Below, one piece after another: positions 12,606 through 23,890 of a stretch of 64,000 nt of DNA; within the stretch, counting starts at the first letter, position 1, and the number at the start of each line of letters is the position of its first letter. The notes below the pieces were generated by a model that was not told where the DNA came from, ran no database searches, and was given only the letters and a program-made list of their open reading frames with translations. Location of the stretch: the NCBI GenBank assembly GCA_029959085.1, contig JARWIR010000035.1, forward strand, positions 3,888,501 through 3,952,500, given 5' to 3'. The position numbers and the translations under genes were made by a program. This DNA comes from Nemophila menziesii. Taxonomy: Eukaryota > Streptophyta > Magnoliopsida > Boraginales > Hydrophyllaceae.

Positions 12606-15579
12606 CATTTTTAGTCTAAATTGAACAAAATTCGTATAATTGAGTTTCATATTTCAAGCATGACATAAATACAAACTTTTTTCTGTTTCATGGATGTCAC
12701 ACAAACCCATAATTAAAAATACATGTGTGAATTTTGATAACATGCATCTCTTACGTATAATACACAAAAACTCATTCCAATATTAATATGAACAAGGCTC
12801 AAATACATAGCTAAGAAAACTAAAGAGGGTTCGAGACAAACCTCTGATACATAATTAAATATCAAAATGCATCCCGGTGTAGAACCAATTAAGTGAAGAA
12901 CAAGATTTCTCTTTCACAACATAAATGTCGATAGCTCAAATATATATAAGAGAACCCATATAAATAAAATTTAAAAAAATGAATTTTTCTTGTTCATGAA
13001 ATAACTTTTTATCTTAAAATTATTTATATCTTCTCCGCATAGTAAAAAACATAAGATGGGTCGAACTATCCCATTACGAAAACCCACATAAACCATTTTT
13101 TTTAAATATAGAAAAGCTACTTTATTCATCAATATTATTATCTTAAAGTTAACTCACCATAGATTTAATGATTATGTAAAATGATTCATAGGTCCTTATT
13201 GATTAGATCAACATGCTATTCAAATAAAGTTACTAAACAGGAAAAAATGAAGGTGTTGTTAGTATCATTTATCCAGAGAATGGAATGTATAAATTAATAG
13301 TTATTCTATTATGTTATGTCATGGTCAAATTTTAGTGTTTATTGTTAGGAATATTTAAATACTTTATTTATAGTGAGTATGTATTTGACCTTATGGGTGA
13401 TCCAGTCACGCTTATTCCTGGTAAGCTATAGTAAACTTACAAATATTGGTTTTGACCTACTATCAATGATTGGTAGGATCGTGAAAAGATAAACATGTTT
13501 ACGTCCATTTCATGTTACATGTTCTGAAAATTTATATAATTACATATTAAGTAAATTAGTGATAACTATTTTACTGGGATGATTATACTACACCAGAAAA
13601 TTGCTTCTAAAATTTAGTAGGTAAGCAAGTCAAGATGTTCTTTTTCTCCATTAAAAGAAAAAGCATGTTCCCCTTACATGTTTCATTAAGTTTGCAGCTT
13701 GATTATGTTACCTTCCATATAAGTGTACTTCAGAGCCTTATACGCTTTTTGCAACATAAGAAGAATAAAATTGAGCTTGATGATAGGAAAAAAATTGTCA
13801 TGTTTGAACGATAGATGATAAAAGTTGTTAGAGAGCGTGTATCTTCCTTAGAAGTTGATGATACGACCAATGGTCATGTTATTTTATTAAAACAACAATG
13901 TTTGAGTGATTGTCATAGTAAGTTTAACATTCTATTTTACTATTAAATATATAAGTTTCAGTAGTTTCATACTTATGACTATTTATGTAAGAATATTTGT
14001 AATTGTGTGATACATGTTACAGGTTACAGGGACTCTAAAGAGAGTAAAAGAAGATGTGAATGCTTGTGCAAGAGCTGAGATTATGTTATAGGGAGTCTGA
14101 AAGGGCAGATTTGTTATTAGTTACCTTAAAGAATGCATATAATATGTATAATTAGATGACATAGACATTAATTAAGCTTTCTAATGATATCTACATCCAA
14201 TTATATTTGATAATATTGAATACTTTTTCTTTGAAGAAAGATTATATTCTTCTTGTTTCTATCTTTATTCTGTTTGAAGCATTGTAAAAATCTCATAATG
14301 ATCAAATAACATGTACAAGAGTAGACATGAAATGTAAAAATCCCACTTTAGAGAATGTAATATAACAAAAAGACTAATATATCACCAGATATTATAATCT
14401 CAACAGAAAATTCGCATTAGTTCCTCAATTGGTAATGTTTGAAAAAAACATCAAAACAATCGTTTTATTTAGATGAATAATTATACTTATTAGTATTAAA
14501 CAAAATAGAAGAGTTCAATAGCTATATGAATGATAAGGTCTATGTCTGTTCCCTTAAAGCCTCGCAAAAAAATGATGCAGGGACAACATCATCATTTGTA
14601 TATTATAGTCTAATGTTTTCATCCTTTCTAGATTGTTTCATATGAATCTATGTTAATATAATCTGACTTCATTTAATAATAAAGTAACTATTGTTCTTTT
14701 TCTATAGTATTTTACTCAATATTTAAGATTTTTTACATTAGAGAAGAGTGAACATTTATCGAGACTCTCAAAGAAGAATCGAAATATAATAATTTCCAAG
14801 ATAATAATCATTTATATGGTTGAAACTATCAAAATATGTTCTAAAAGCAGAATATCTAACAATCGTCTAGCTACAAAAAATTTCAAAAGTATTATGATCT
14901 GATTCAAAATAAATTTATAACAATTGTACATTTATCACAACATACAAAGTTGGATCCCAATTACATTAACATTAAAGTCTAGAATTTCTTAAAGAAAGTT
15001 ACATCTTCTTGGATCTCGTATAATAAGAAGCTTCTTTCAACTTTTCAAGCTTGGCTTCAAGAATCCTCGTCTCATCTTTACAAACAACTCTCCTCATTTT
15101 AGCTTTCTAATATTTGTTTCTTTCAAAAGCATGAGTCAAAATCAACACTAAACTAGCCTACTCTCATAAAAAAACCTAGTAGATTGAAATATCTTAAAGA
15201 AATAACCAATATTTTACACAAATTCTAATTTATTTAATAAAATTGTGAACGTTGATTCTTTTTTTGTCAGGTTTTGTGGATTCATGAACGGTTTTAGTAA
15301 GCCTAATATGATAAGTGAATCTCGTCCCATAGTAACCTTATTATGTTGAAAATAATAGTAAAATCTATTGTGACATAGCCTTGAAACGCTAAACTAGGAT
15401 TTGCCATGAGGTCTTAGCTGGTCGATAAATAATTCTTTTGAAATGGGTTAATCACTAAAAAAGGGCTTACACTCCATTTCCATGTTGTTGGAATATCATA
15501 GGAGACTATTTAATGTTTCTAAGTGTAGTTACTATGGAAAATGATTATAAAGTATCTTAGAAGAGTTTATTAAGTAAGG
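12606..15579. other. Unassigned A+T-rich stretch with a weak exon-like pair
   Basis: Most of this stretch shows nothing I can name. Between about 13690 and 13916 the plus strand reads as a coding-like segment with one stop (IELDDRKK, later VRERVSSLEVDDTTNGH). It ends at a good donor (GTAAGT at about 13918), and an acceptor-like TACAG lies at about 14019-14023. The protein family is not recognised. It is probably a decayed gene or element fragment. Confidence 0.35.
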
Positions 15580-15584
15580 ATAAC
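15580..15584. repeat. Target site duplication ATAAC, left side
   Basis: ATAAC directly borders the outer retrotransposon on its left and recurs at 35555-35559 on its right, fixing the element's limits. Confidence 0.9.
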
Positions 15585-17105
15585 TGGTTGTCCTTTGTGT
15601 GTTCTAAAATAAATGCAATAAGGATAGGAGAACCACAACCGCAAGTGTACGGTTGTCCCAAGTAATATAAGTGATAATACCGATTCGTTCTCAGGGACGA
15701 AATGGTTGACTCTAATGCTTATCAAATAGTGGTTAATTGCACGTGAAAAAAATTAAATGATTTTAAGATTTGTTTGTTTGGTTTTCTAATGCTAAGACAA
15801 TGAATTAAAATATTAAATTAATGCAAGTAAATAACTAGACACAAGAAAATAAAGTGTTTACGCAAGATAAGAAGGCAGTTATTAAGAGACGCTAGGGTGT
15901 CAGCTAATTATCATTCATTTCAAACATTGTTTAAGGGACAAAATGGTCGGGATTCGGAATTCTCCTTACCCCCGTTAAGGTGAACTAATGAGCGACTCTC
16001 AAGTGCTACAAACCCCGTCAGGGTGATTATTGTCCACTCTCAAATGATTAAGTTTATTCTACCCAATTGGCCATAGGATTAATTACGCTCTTCAGAGTCA
16101 AATAACTTCTATCCTACATTCATTAACTAGTTCGGTACCTAGACCCCCCATCAAGGTGATCCAATCGCCACTAATCGGAATAGCCTAGATACTAAATCAT
16201 ATTATCAATTGATCAGGTCAATAATAGTAAATATGCACAAATTAAAGAAAAATACGAATAACCCAATTTGATTTAAATAATAAATATCCCAAATTCAAAC
16301 ATATGAAACGAAATTAAATAGGAATTAACCCATTATGCGTTCTCAAGCACTAAATTAAATTAGCTCATACTAATGCGGAAAACTAAATTAAAAGAAATAA
16401 AATTGTTCATATTGTTTTACAGAGAGAATTAAAAGAAAAACCTAATTGCGGAATTAGATTAGCTGTGATTTGGAGATATAGACCGTCTCCAGCTCTGTAG
16501 CTTCTCTGCTTCCTTTCCTTGACTTCTCTATGATGTTTTCATTTGTAAAAAGTGAATTGTGTGTAAAATAGAAGTAAAAACCTTTATTTATACTCCAAAA
16601 TTTGGACTAGGCCTTTAGGTAAAGTTTTAAATGAAATAATAAAGGCCCAAGTCCATTATCTTAGCCCAAAATCCCGTAACTGCTACATCACCTTCACTAA
16701 AACAACTCTAACCAACACGTTTCAACTCGGATTGACCTCATTCCATTTGCTAAAATTCCGTAACTCAATGGGGCACGTTTTCTCTTCAGCAATCTTTGGC
16801 AACTTTCCAGATTTGTAGCTTTAAAATATCAACTCTTTTGGGATTTGTCTTCATGCTTTGACTCCATATCACGATCTTTGACTTTATTCTCGGATTCCTC
16901 TTCTAGCTAACATTCAAAACCTACAAACTTTTCACTGAAATACAAAATATTACGCGCAAAAGCTTAATAAATTAAAAATGCTAGAAATAAAAGAGGAAAA
17001 TCAGATTATTACATATTTAGTCCAAAAGTCTATCAAAATAAACGAATAAACACAAAAAATGATGTCTCCCAAGGACATAAAATTAGAACATTTAGGGAGA
17101 CATCA
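15585..17105 (-). repeat. 3' LTR of the outer Athila-like element
   Basis: On the minus strand it runs from TGATGTCTCCC (17105) to a CA-type end at 15585. It is 1521 bp, shorter than its partner (33987-35554), with visible substitutions and indels between the two. A TATAAATA-type promoter motif lies near 16590 on the minus strand. Confidence 0.93.
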
Positions 17106-17122
17106 AGACCCCCAACTCAAAC
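17106..17122 (-). other. Polypurine tract of the outer element
   Basis: On the minus strand GTTTGAGTTGGGGGTCT lies directly against the TGATG start of the 3' LTR. The same sequence precedes the 3' LTR of the inner element, and near-identical versions precede the LTR-like pieces at 6351 and 55788. Confidence 0.88.
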
Positions 17123-18675
17123 CTTTGTCGTCCCGACAAAGCAAAATTAAAACAAAGGGGTAAGAAAGTCATTGCAAGAGAAGGTAGAATCTAGCAAATA
17201 AACCTAAAGTCATTCTTAAAATAAATCTCATATAGTAAGACTCTAGGAACTAGTATACACATACACTTACCATGCAAAATCAAACATAAATAATCTCAAT
17301 AATAAGATTAAAGTAGAAACGCTTGAAGGTTACACTTGTACTCATCTCTTTATGATGGCTATAGGTTGTTCCTCAATCCTAACTCGCTTTGAACGCTCCA
17401 CTAAGTATATTCCCTATTAACAGAATCATAAATTCACTATGCACTTAGGAATCACAAGGACTTTACGGTTTTAGCGTAGGCTTAGGGACGGTGTGGTATG
17501 TATATTTGGTAAATATGAAGTGAGATTTTGGCTCTCTCCTCACTTACAATCAACAACTGTCCACGAGCTTGAGTTTACACGCATATGATGTTCTCACTCA
17601 ACCCATTTGACGCGCTAATGTTGCGTCCCCAATGTCAACCCAATATATACTAAGATGATTTTCAAAAATATTCCACTTTGCCGGTTTATTTTATTCTTTC
17701 ATTTTATTTTCTTTTTCATTTCTTTTCTTCTCTTTTTGTACAAGATGCTCATGACCATCCTTTTGATGTGAAAGGTCATATCTCTTATAATTACTTTCTT
17801 CCTTTTTTTTCAAATCCCGGCAAAAAGCTACAAATAATATCATCTTTTTAATTTTTGTGCCTCGATACGAACACATATAATCCCCTCCCAATGTAATTTC
17901 CCAAATGTGGACCCTCCACCCCAAACTCAAGCTCGAGACAGGTCTCAGGATCGTGATTCATGTGCGGGTCATTTGGTCATGCCTACTAATCTAGAGGATA
18001 ATGGGCTTATATCGTGGCTACAAAAGAAAAAGGCTTAAGGCTCAAAATTGGGCTAAGACGGATAAAATTATTATAAGGAATAACAAGTTAAAAGGCTACA
18101 AATGGCTAACAAAGAATTGCCCCTATCCTTTTTCTAAGTACATAGCTCGTCTTTAGTTCATATCTAAGTGGGTTCTCTACTAATTCAGATTTCATGTTCT
18201 ACACACCAAACATATTCCTTAAGTACAAGCTTACTTCATTTGCATTGTTCATTAATTTTTCCTATCAATTACCTATGTTCACATGCAATTCTAAGTGCGT
18301 TTTATACTATTCCCTAAAGTCCACGATCTACTATCATAGATTTACTAAAAGTATGCTTAAAGGGACATTTAAAATCTTCTAGAGTCAATCGCAACTCTGA
18401 AATTATTTTATTGAAAGCAAATAAAAACACATAACACATAAAAGATGGGATGAGGCAACGAACCCCACCCCAAACTCAAAAATCAGCCGTGTCCCCACGA
18501 CTCGAAAAAGACTCAACGCAATAAAATAAACTAAACTAAACTAAAATGCGGAAGGGATAGAAAACGTATCTCAACCAGCGTGTGGCTGGTCATCAATGTT
18601 GCGTCCATGAACTTTATCCTTCGTAAGTAGACCATAGGTGGCGTGTTGAATGGTGCTCACCCCCATTAACATGTT
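17123..18675 (-). other. 3' untranslated internal region of the outer element
   Basis: No gene is seen. Blocks of this region match the 3' internal region of the inner element (about 24400-25866). Examples are the GAGTT(T)GGGGTGGGG stretch near 18470 against 24413, and the purine-rich GAGCTTGAG(T)TTGGGGTGG stretch near 17920 against 24990. The two elements therefore share their 3' halves outside the gene. Confidence 0.7.
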
Positions 18676-19762
18676 TCAGATAAGTTCCAACTCTTTTGTA
18701 ACGTTCCCTAAAGTAGAAATCATCTTCACTTGATTCTCTTCCAACACCTTAACTTTTGCTTCCAACACGTGATCGGAATGAATCTTTTTCTTTGGAGGAG
18801 CTCTAGGAGTTCTTACCGCTTTTATTATTTCATCATGAGCATTCTGGATTGAAGTTAAAACCATGTTCTCTCCAACTACCACAAGGTCAATCTCTGCGTT
18901 CTTAGGCGGGACTTTTGCGTCTAGACACAAAGTAGTGATGGTACAAGGGAACTTGAGATTTTGTTGCAAAGTCGGAATTCTTGCAAATGAAATGGGTCCA
19001 TACCTTAGCACATGGTAACAAATTACTGCTATACATCTGTCTAGGATATCTCTCTTTCGGGAATTGGGAGAGCCCCATTAATAAGTACTTTCCCCCAAAG
19101 GGATTCATAATCAAAAGAAGGATCATTAAGGGATTCTTGGAAAGGGAATAGTCCAGTAAAGTTGGGTAATTTCAATGATTTTCGAATAATCTCAACGGAG
19201 AAAGGAACAACCTTTTTGCAAACTACAATTGCGTCTTTCGAAAAGGCTATGCCTTCATAATAATCTCGCACCAAGGTAGGAATATACTCAAGCTTCCTTT
19301 CTCTCAATTCTTTCCAACCCAACTTGTCACAAGTAATACCATAATATTTAAAAGCACTAGTCATAATACCCTTAGGAAGATTCATCTCCTCACCAAACTT
19401 CAAGAAATTAATTCTTTCACAAACCTGATCATCCCAAGGAAAGAAAACTCTCTTTGGCTTTTGAGCCCATACCTTTCTACGCGGAGGTCTCTATTATTGC
19501 ACGGGTTCTTTGGGAACTTCTTGTTCTGTTTTTCCTCAATCTCTTCTTCACTTTCTTCCTCACTTTCATCAATTAATCTACTCTTTTTCGGGTAAGCCTT
19601 GCTTGGATTTTCCTTCCTTTTCGGAGCAATTGGGATTTGTTCAGACTTTTTGGAACGCGAATCCATAATCTTAATTGCTTGTTCTAGGCTAGCTCCAACA
19701 TTGTTCCTGTTTCTTGGTAAGTTTCTTCGATAGTTGCAAATGGAATCGGTTCTGTTAGTCAT
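18676..19762 (-). pseudogene. Post-pol gene resembling the putative plant transposon protein family
   Basis: Three overlapping frames read in order from ATG 19762. An N-terminal charged region (19762-19400) has a nuclear-localisation-like KRK/KKSR cluster and an acidic EESEEE run. A conserved core (19403-19041) has WKELRERK, then VRDYYEG and VVPFSVEIIRKSLKLP. A C-terminal part (19011-18676) ends in a helical, lysine-rich segment. The core's pattern fits the plant protein domain often found after pol in Athila-type elements and in their free relics. In Athila this position is often called env-like, but I see no signal peptide or clear membrane segment here. Single-base shifts near 19400 and 19040 break the frame. 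Confidence 0.6.
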
Positions 19763-20251
19763 CTCTATTCACCCCAGACTCAAAACTTCCAATAGTGATA
19801 AAGCTAGAGAAAAGCTTAGAACTTTGATGTTTTGAGGCTTTAAACTTGAAAAATAAGGTGGAGTATGAGATGGGTAGAGGTTAATTGAGAAGAATTATGG
19901 AAGAATCGGGTTTAATTTGAATGTTAGGAAGAAGAAATTTTTGGATAAAAGTTGAAATTTGATGATGTATTGCAGAGGATATGAATTGATTGTGTGTTTT
20001 TTTGATGAAAGAGGGCTTGGTTTGATGATTTTATAGATGTTAAGTGATGATTTTCAGAGTAGGTGGAGGCTAGGAATTGGAATAAGAGGCTATCTTGGAA
20101 AAGAAGGTAAAAAAATTAGGTTTAATAAGCTAAAAACCGCCTCTCGCATAAGCGGACCGGTATGTCGGTGGCTGACCGGCATGCCGGTCGCGATGGCGGC
20201 TAAAATAATAATTACTGAATTCGATTTTTTTTTACCTCAGACGCAAGCCAC
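19763..20251 (-). other. Spacer between pol and post-pol gene, part downstream of the nested insertion
   Basis: No gene is seen. Near 20150-20205 there is a GC-rich island of GACCGG and GCCGGT motifs, out of keeping with the A+T-rich surroundings. It matches in style the island at 27680-27845 on the other side of the inner element. Confidence 0.7.
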
Positions 20252-20256
20252 CTTGC
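20252..20256. repeat. Target site duplication CTTGC, left side
   Basis: CTTGC borders the inner element on the left and recurs at 27641-27645. Confidence 0.92.
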
Positions 20257-21011
20257 TGATGTCTCCCTTTTTGGTCTAAATATAAGCCCGTAGGAGACAT
20301 CATTTTAGGATGAAATTGGTCTTTTTATATTGACTTTAGTGCTTAAATTGCAATATTACACTTTCTCCCCTTGGAATTAGACTATTTGCATTTATAGAGC
20401 CTTTGTGCGTTAATTTACTTATTTTTAATGCAAAGTTAGTAGGTTTATGAATTTCATGAGAAACCAATCCAAGGAGGAGAAGTGAGAATTAAAGTCTTAG
20501 AATATTTCTAGTGTGCTTAGTCGAGTTTCCTGAATTTAAATTGCACTTTCCTATTTCTATGTCTTGATTTAATGATTTATTATTTTTAAAGCATATGCGG
20601 TTTAATTATTTATTTAATGTGAAGCTTAAGAGATTATGGAAATAAATTAGATGCTAAATCAATTCTAAGGAGATAAGGAAAGAAGATATTGAAGAAATCT
20701 GGAGATAGAAGGAAGTAGAGTTCAACTAGGAAAAGGAAAAAGCTGCCTTGTGAATCTGAAATTCGAGCCATGTTTGAAAGATTAAATCATAATTAAAGAT
20801 TGGCATGGATACTGGACGAGTGGTCTGCACCAATAGAAAGCTCTTTCCAAGACAAGCAGTTTCATATATTGGAACTCCTCAAACGGATAAGTATTGAAAA
20901 AGATATGACCAAATCAAATCAGCAGCAAAATCTTACCTTTCCTGGAATTTAGGGTTACGAATTAAAGAGTCCTTGACTTGTCTTCCACTCCAAGTAATTC
21001 GACCTAACACC

Positions 21012-21019
21012 TATAAATA
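21012..21019 (+). promoter_or_regulatory. TATA box in the 5' LTR
   Basis: TATAAATA within CACCTATAAATACCAGC matches a plant TATA box. The same box is present in the 3' LTR (26637-26644), and an equivalent one lies at 43433-43440 in the solo LTR, at a matching place in the LTR. Confidence 0.75.
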
Positions 21020-21385
21020 CCAGCTCTAAACCTTAGAAAATTATCCCTTGGGTGCATAAGCATAATATACACAAATAATTCATCATAGAAGCAATCAAGA
21101 GGATCTAGAGGAGGAATAAGCAAGAGCTAGAGCTTAACTACATCAATTCAACACTTCTCCATCTCTATTCTTTAGGTAATTTAGTATTAGATCTATTTTG
21201 TCTATGAGGTATTTCTAAACTATTTATTCAAGAAGTTTTAGTATGCATAAATTCTCTTTAGGATTGTAATTATATGAACCATTGAATATTGTTTTTCTGT
21301 TTTAATTTGAATCTGGGATTTTAGTATTTAATTGAATTGGTTCTTAATTTCCATTGACTATATTCTTGTGCTTGTTCACTATCAT

Positions 21386-21630
21386 TGACGTCGCGAATCA
21401 AGGGTAGGTTTTAGTAATTCGGCTATTCCATATAGTGGCGTATGGATCACCTTGACGGGGGGTTTAATTACAGAAATAGAATATAGACGTGTGGTATCCG
21501 TTATTTGACCCTGACGGGCTTGACTAACCATGTAGCTAATGAGGTAAAATAGTATTCATCTGAAAGTAGCTTATAATCACCCTGACGGGGTTTGTAATAC
21601 CGTATGATAGCTTCGAGGTCCACCTTGACG
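21386..21630 (+). promoter_or_regulatory. Iterated TGACG motifs in the LTR leader
   Basis: TGACG occurs at 21386, 21453, 21512, 21583 and 21626. Four of these lie in a common (C)CYTGACGGG context, spaced 43 to 71 bases apart. The outer Athila LTR has four CGTCA (minus-strand TGACG) copies at 34385, 34428, 34502 and 34561, in the same kind of context. TGACG is the core of as-1-type bZIP sites in plants. Here, however, the copies lie downstream of the TATA box, so a role in the RNA leader is equally possible. Confidence 0.5.
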
Positions 21631-22021
21631 GGGGCTAGGAGATAATAGATTCTCGACTATTGTGAAATTTCCCATTCACCCTCATTCTTAGTAATCATAG
21701 ATTCAATAGGATAGATTCATACTTGCATATCCTTATCTTTCTTGCATAATTATTTATTGTTTATTTTATTGTCTATTTTATTATTTAGTTAATTAGAAAA
21801 CAAACACCTTTATTATTTATCTTTTTATCTTTAGCAATTAAAACTATCTATTCTGATATTGAATGCAAATTTAGAATAACTTCATAAATCCCTGTGGAGA
21901 CGATAATCCCGATTTTACTTATCTATTACTTGGTACGACCCGTACACTTGCGGTCTGTGGATCCTTTATCCCTTTGATTTTATTTTATTATTTTATAACA
22001 CAGAAGGACCCACCAAGTTTT

Positions 22022-22040
22022 TGGCGCCGCTGCCAGGGAT
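22022..22040 (+). other. Primer binding site, tRNA-Asp type
   Basis: TGGCGCCGCTGCCAGGGAT starts seven bases after the 5' LTR. It resembles the complement of the 3' end of plant tRNA-Asp, as in Athila elements, with a few mismatches. Confidence 0.85.
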
Positions 22041-22145
22041 TTAAAGCGGTTATTTTATTTTGTGTTTAAGTTAGGTTGGTAGTTTTAGTTGTTTTCAGTT
22101 TTACGTTTGTTTTGTTCTAGTCTCTTTTCAGGTTTTTCTTTAGGT

Positions 22146-23384
22146 ATGGAGATTTCCCCCTATCAAGATCAAGATCCACCACGTGTGACGCCTTGTCATC
22201 AAGGTCAAATTCCACCACAGTGGTGGTTGGACCAATTGGAAGACTCTTTGAATATTCACTTTTACGATCTTTATAGTAGGGTCACCAAGTTGGAGGACTC
22301 CCTCAGTTGTTTCATTAAGGCCACACAGGAGAACATAGTAAAGAGTGATGCGCAAATCGATGCTACCATATCACTAGTGCAAGTCATGCAACAAAGCCAT
22401 CAATTAATGGAGCAACGATTGACGCAACTCACAGAAACAATTGAGAAATTACAACAAGCATCATCTATGCAACCGAACCAAAGTACAAATTTAGATGATG
22501 AAGCCAGTCAAATTGATAGCGATGTTTTATTCGATGTAGCTACAAATTTTAGCCTTCAAAAAGAGAAGGAAGTGGAATCACCACAAGTTGCACCTAGTGA
22601 ACTAGAGATTCCAACAATAGAAGAATCAACCACGCTAAGCATAGATGAGTTAATTGTTGGTAATGGGGTCGAAATTGAAAGTAAATCTTGTGAAGGGAAG
22701 ATTACACCCATGGAAAATCCAACCAAGCCGCGTTTAGAGGAATCAAATATTGAGGTCTTGGTTAGAAAAGAGATTGAAGAAGAAGATACTAGGATGGATT
22801 CACCACCTAGTACTCCATTGATGTCACCTCCAAATCCAATAACGACGAATCATTCAAACGGTGACATTGATAAAGCATTTGTAGAGGTGTGTAAAGACAA
22901 ATCCTACACCCAAATGCTTGAATGTAATACAAAAGAACTCACACCACAACAAGTATTCATAGAAGCTATTCCAGAAACAAATGAGAATGCGAGTGTAGAG
23001 ATCGAGGTTGAAAACGTGGCCCTCATAACAAAAGAAAGCTCTGAAACATCCCTTGTTTTAGACAAAATTCTAGAGGAGGAGCCACTTGAATTCCCCATTA
23101 TTCCAGAAGTATCTAACGAGGTTAAAGAGAAGGACCACCACCATGAACCTGTGAAGAAGAAGGCTAAAGATGAGTTTGGGGTCGGAACCACGGTTGCTTG
23201 GAAGGCCTCCAAACAAGAGAATAGACCACGAGGTTTCAAAAACGCGTGGATGGGACCATTTGTTGTTACTCGAGTGGTGACACCAAAATTAATAGAGATA
23301 CAAGCTTCGAGAGGTCAAAGAACGCGGATTATAGACATACACAGCCTTACCCACTGCTGGGGAGGTTACATACTCAAAGGATAA
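22146..23384 (+). CDS. 412-aa Gag-like protein with a GPY/F-type integrase tail
   Basis: I start at ATG 22146, which has G at -3 and +4. The frame is open upstream to about 22089 but without an ATG. Residues 1-25 are proline- and glutamine-rich. About 25-100 form a helical, probably coiled-coil region (LEDSL, MQQSHQLMEQRL). A long acidic, serine- and proline-rich linker follows, with VESPQVAP and many Glu. The last 70 residues have FGVGTTVAWKAS, then MGPFVVTRVV, HSLTHCWGG and a YILKG end. This parallels the C-terminal domain of the outer element's integrase (EPYIVTKVTPHGAIEIE...HGG). No zinc knuckle, DSG/DLG protease motif or RT motif is present. The frame has no stop. I infer a structural or RNA-binding protein with an integrase-like tail that may aid targeting; function is unproven. 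Confidence 0.75.
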   Translation: MEISPYQDQDPPRVTPCHQGQIPPQWWLDQLEDSLNIHFYDLYSRVTKLEDSLSCFIKATQENIVKSDAQIDATISLVQVMQQSHQLMEQRLTQLTETIEKLQQASSMQPNQSTNLDDEASQIDSDVLFDVATNFSLQKEKEVESPQVAPSELEIPTIEESTTLSIDELIVGNGVEIESKSCEGKITPMENPTKPRLEESNIEVLVRKEIEEEDTRMDSPPSTPLMSPPNPITTNHSNGDIDKAFVEVCKDKSYTQMLECNTKELTPQQVFIEAIPETNENASVEIEVENVALITKESSETSLVLDKILEEEPLEFPIIPEVSNEVKEKDHHHEPVKKKAKDEFGVGTTVAWKASKQENRPRGFKNAWMGPFVVTRVVTPKLIEIQASRGQRTRIIDIHSLTHCWGGYILKG

Positions 23385-23604
23385 TGGAGGTAACCCGTCA
23401 AACTTTAAATGACGTTAAATAAAAGTGCTCTTGGGAGACAACCCAAGCTTTAATTGCTTTCTTAGTTTAGTTTTTTTTAGTGTATATTATTTAGTTTACG
23501 TTTTTTTAGTTGATAGTGCATTATTGAGGAAGGTATTAGTGTTTTTGATGATCAGGTAGCATAGAAATCGAGTTCGGGAAGCAAAAACGAAATATTTTGG
23601 GAGT

Positions 23605-23880
23605 ATTCTGACGTGCCACCGGTATACCGGACCCTACCGGCGGTATACCGCAGGTCAGAAAACCCGTGGCACGGGTACTAGCCACGTGTTCAAGACAGAA
23701 TGTTGAAATTCAAAAGCAAGCATCACCGGTATACCGGGCCCTACAGCCGGTATACCGCCCAGCACAAAACCCGTGCCACGTGTTTACAACTCGGGTTTTT
23801 TGACGAAGATTGGATCTGATGGAACAGTAGCTCTGGTATACCAGGCCCTACGGCCGGTATACCGCCCAAACCTGCTGGAG
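23605..23880 (+). repeat. Three tandem units of a GC-rich dyad
   Basis: Units centred at about 23635, 23740 and 23850, spaced about 105 bases, each hold CCGGTATACC, a CCCTAC core and GGTATACCGC. Each can fold on itself. The first two units are followed by AACCCGTG and a GGCACG or GCCACG motif. They lie just after the gene, in an otherwise A+T-rich element, and contain an unusual number of CpG sites. The outer element has a comparable GC-rich dyad cluster at the matching place after its pol gene. Confidence 0.8.
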
Positions 23881-23890
23881 AAAAAAAATA

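Larger units (their letters stand above)
20257..22015 (+). repeat. 5' LTR of the inner element
   Basis: It runs from TGATGTCTCCC to CCCACCA. The first 45 bases contain an imperfect inverted pair, GATGTCTCC against GGAGACATC. A TATA box lies at 21012-21019, which would place the transcript start at about 21040, so the last kilobase of the LTR would be R and U5. Confidence 0.95.

Noticed and set aside
17691..17930. 79-aa minus-strand open frame near the 3' end of the outer element
   Set aside because: Low-complexity Lys/Glu end in the 3' untranslated region; no similarity is recognised.
22089..22145. Upstream extension of the inner element's reading frame (19 more codons)
   Set aside because: The frame is open but its first codon is TTG, not ATG; 22146 is the first ATG and has a good context.
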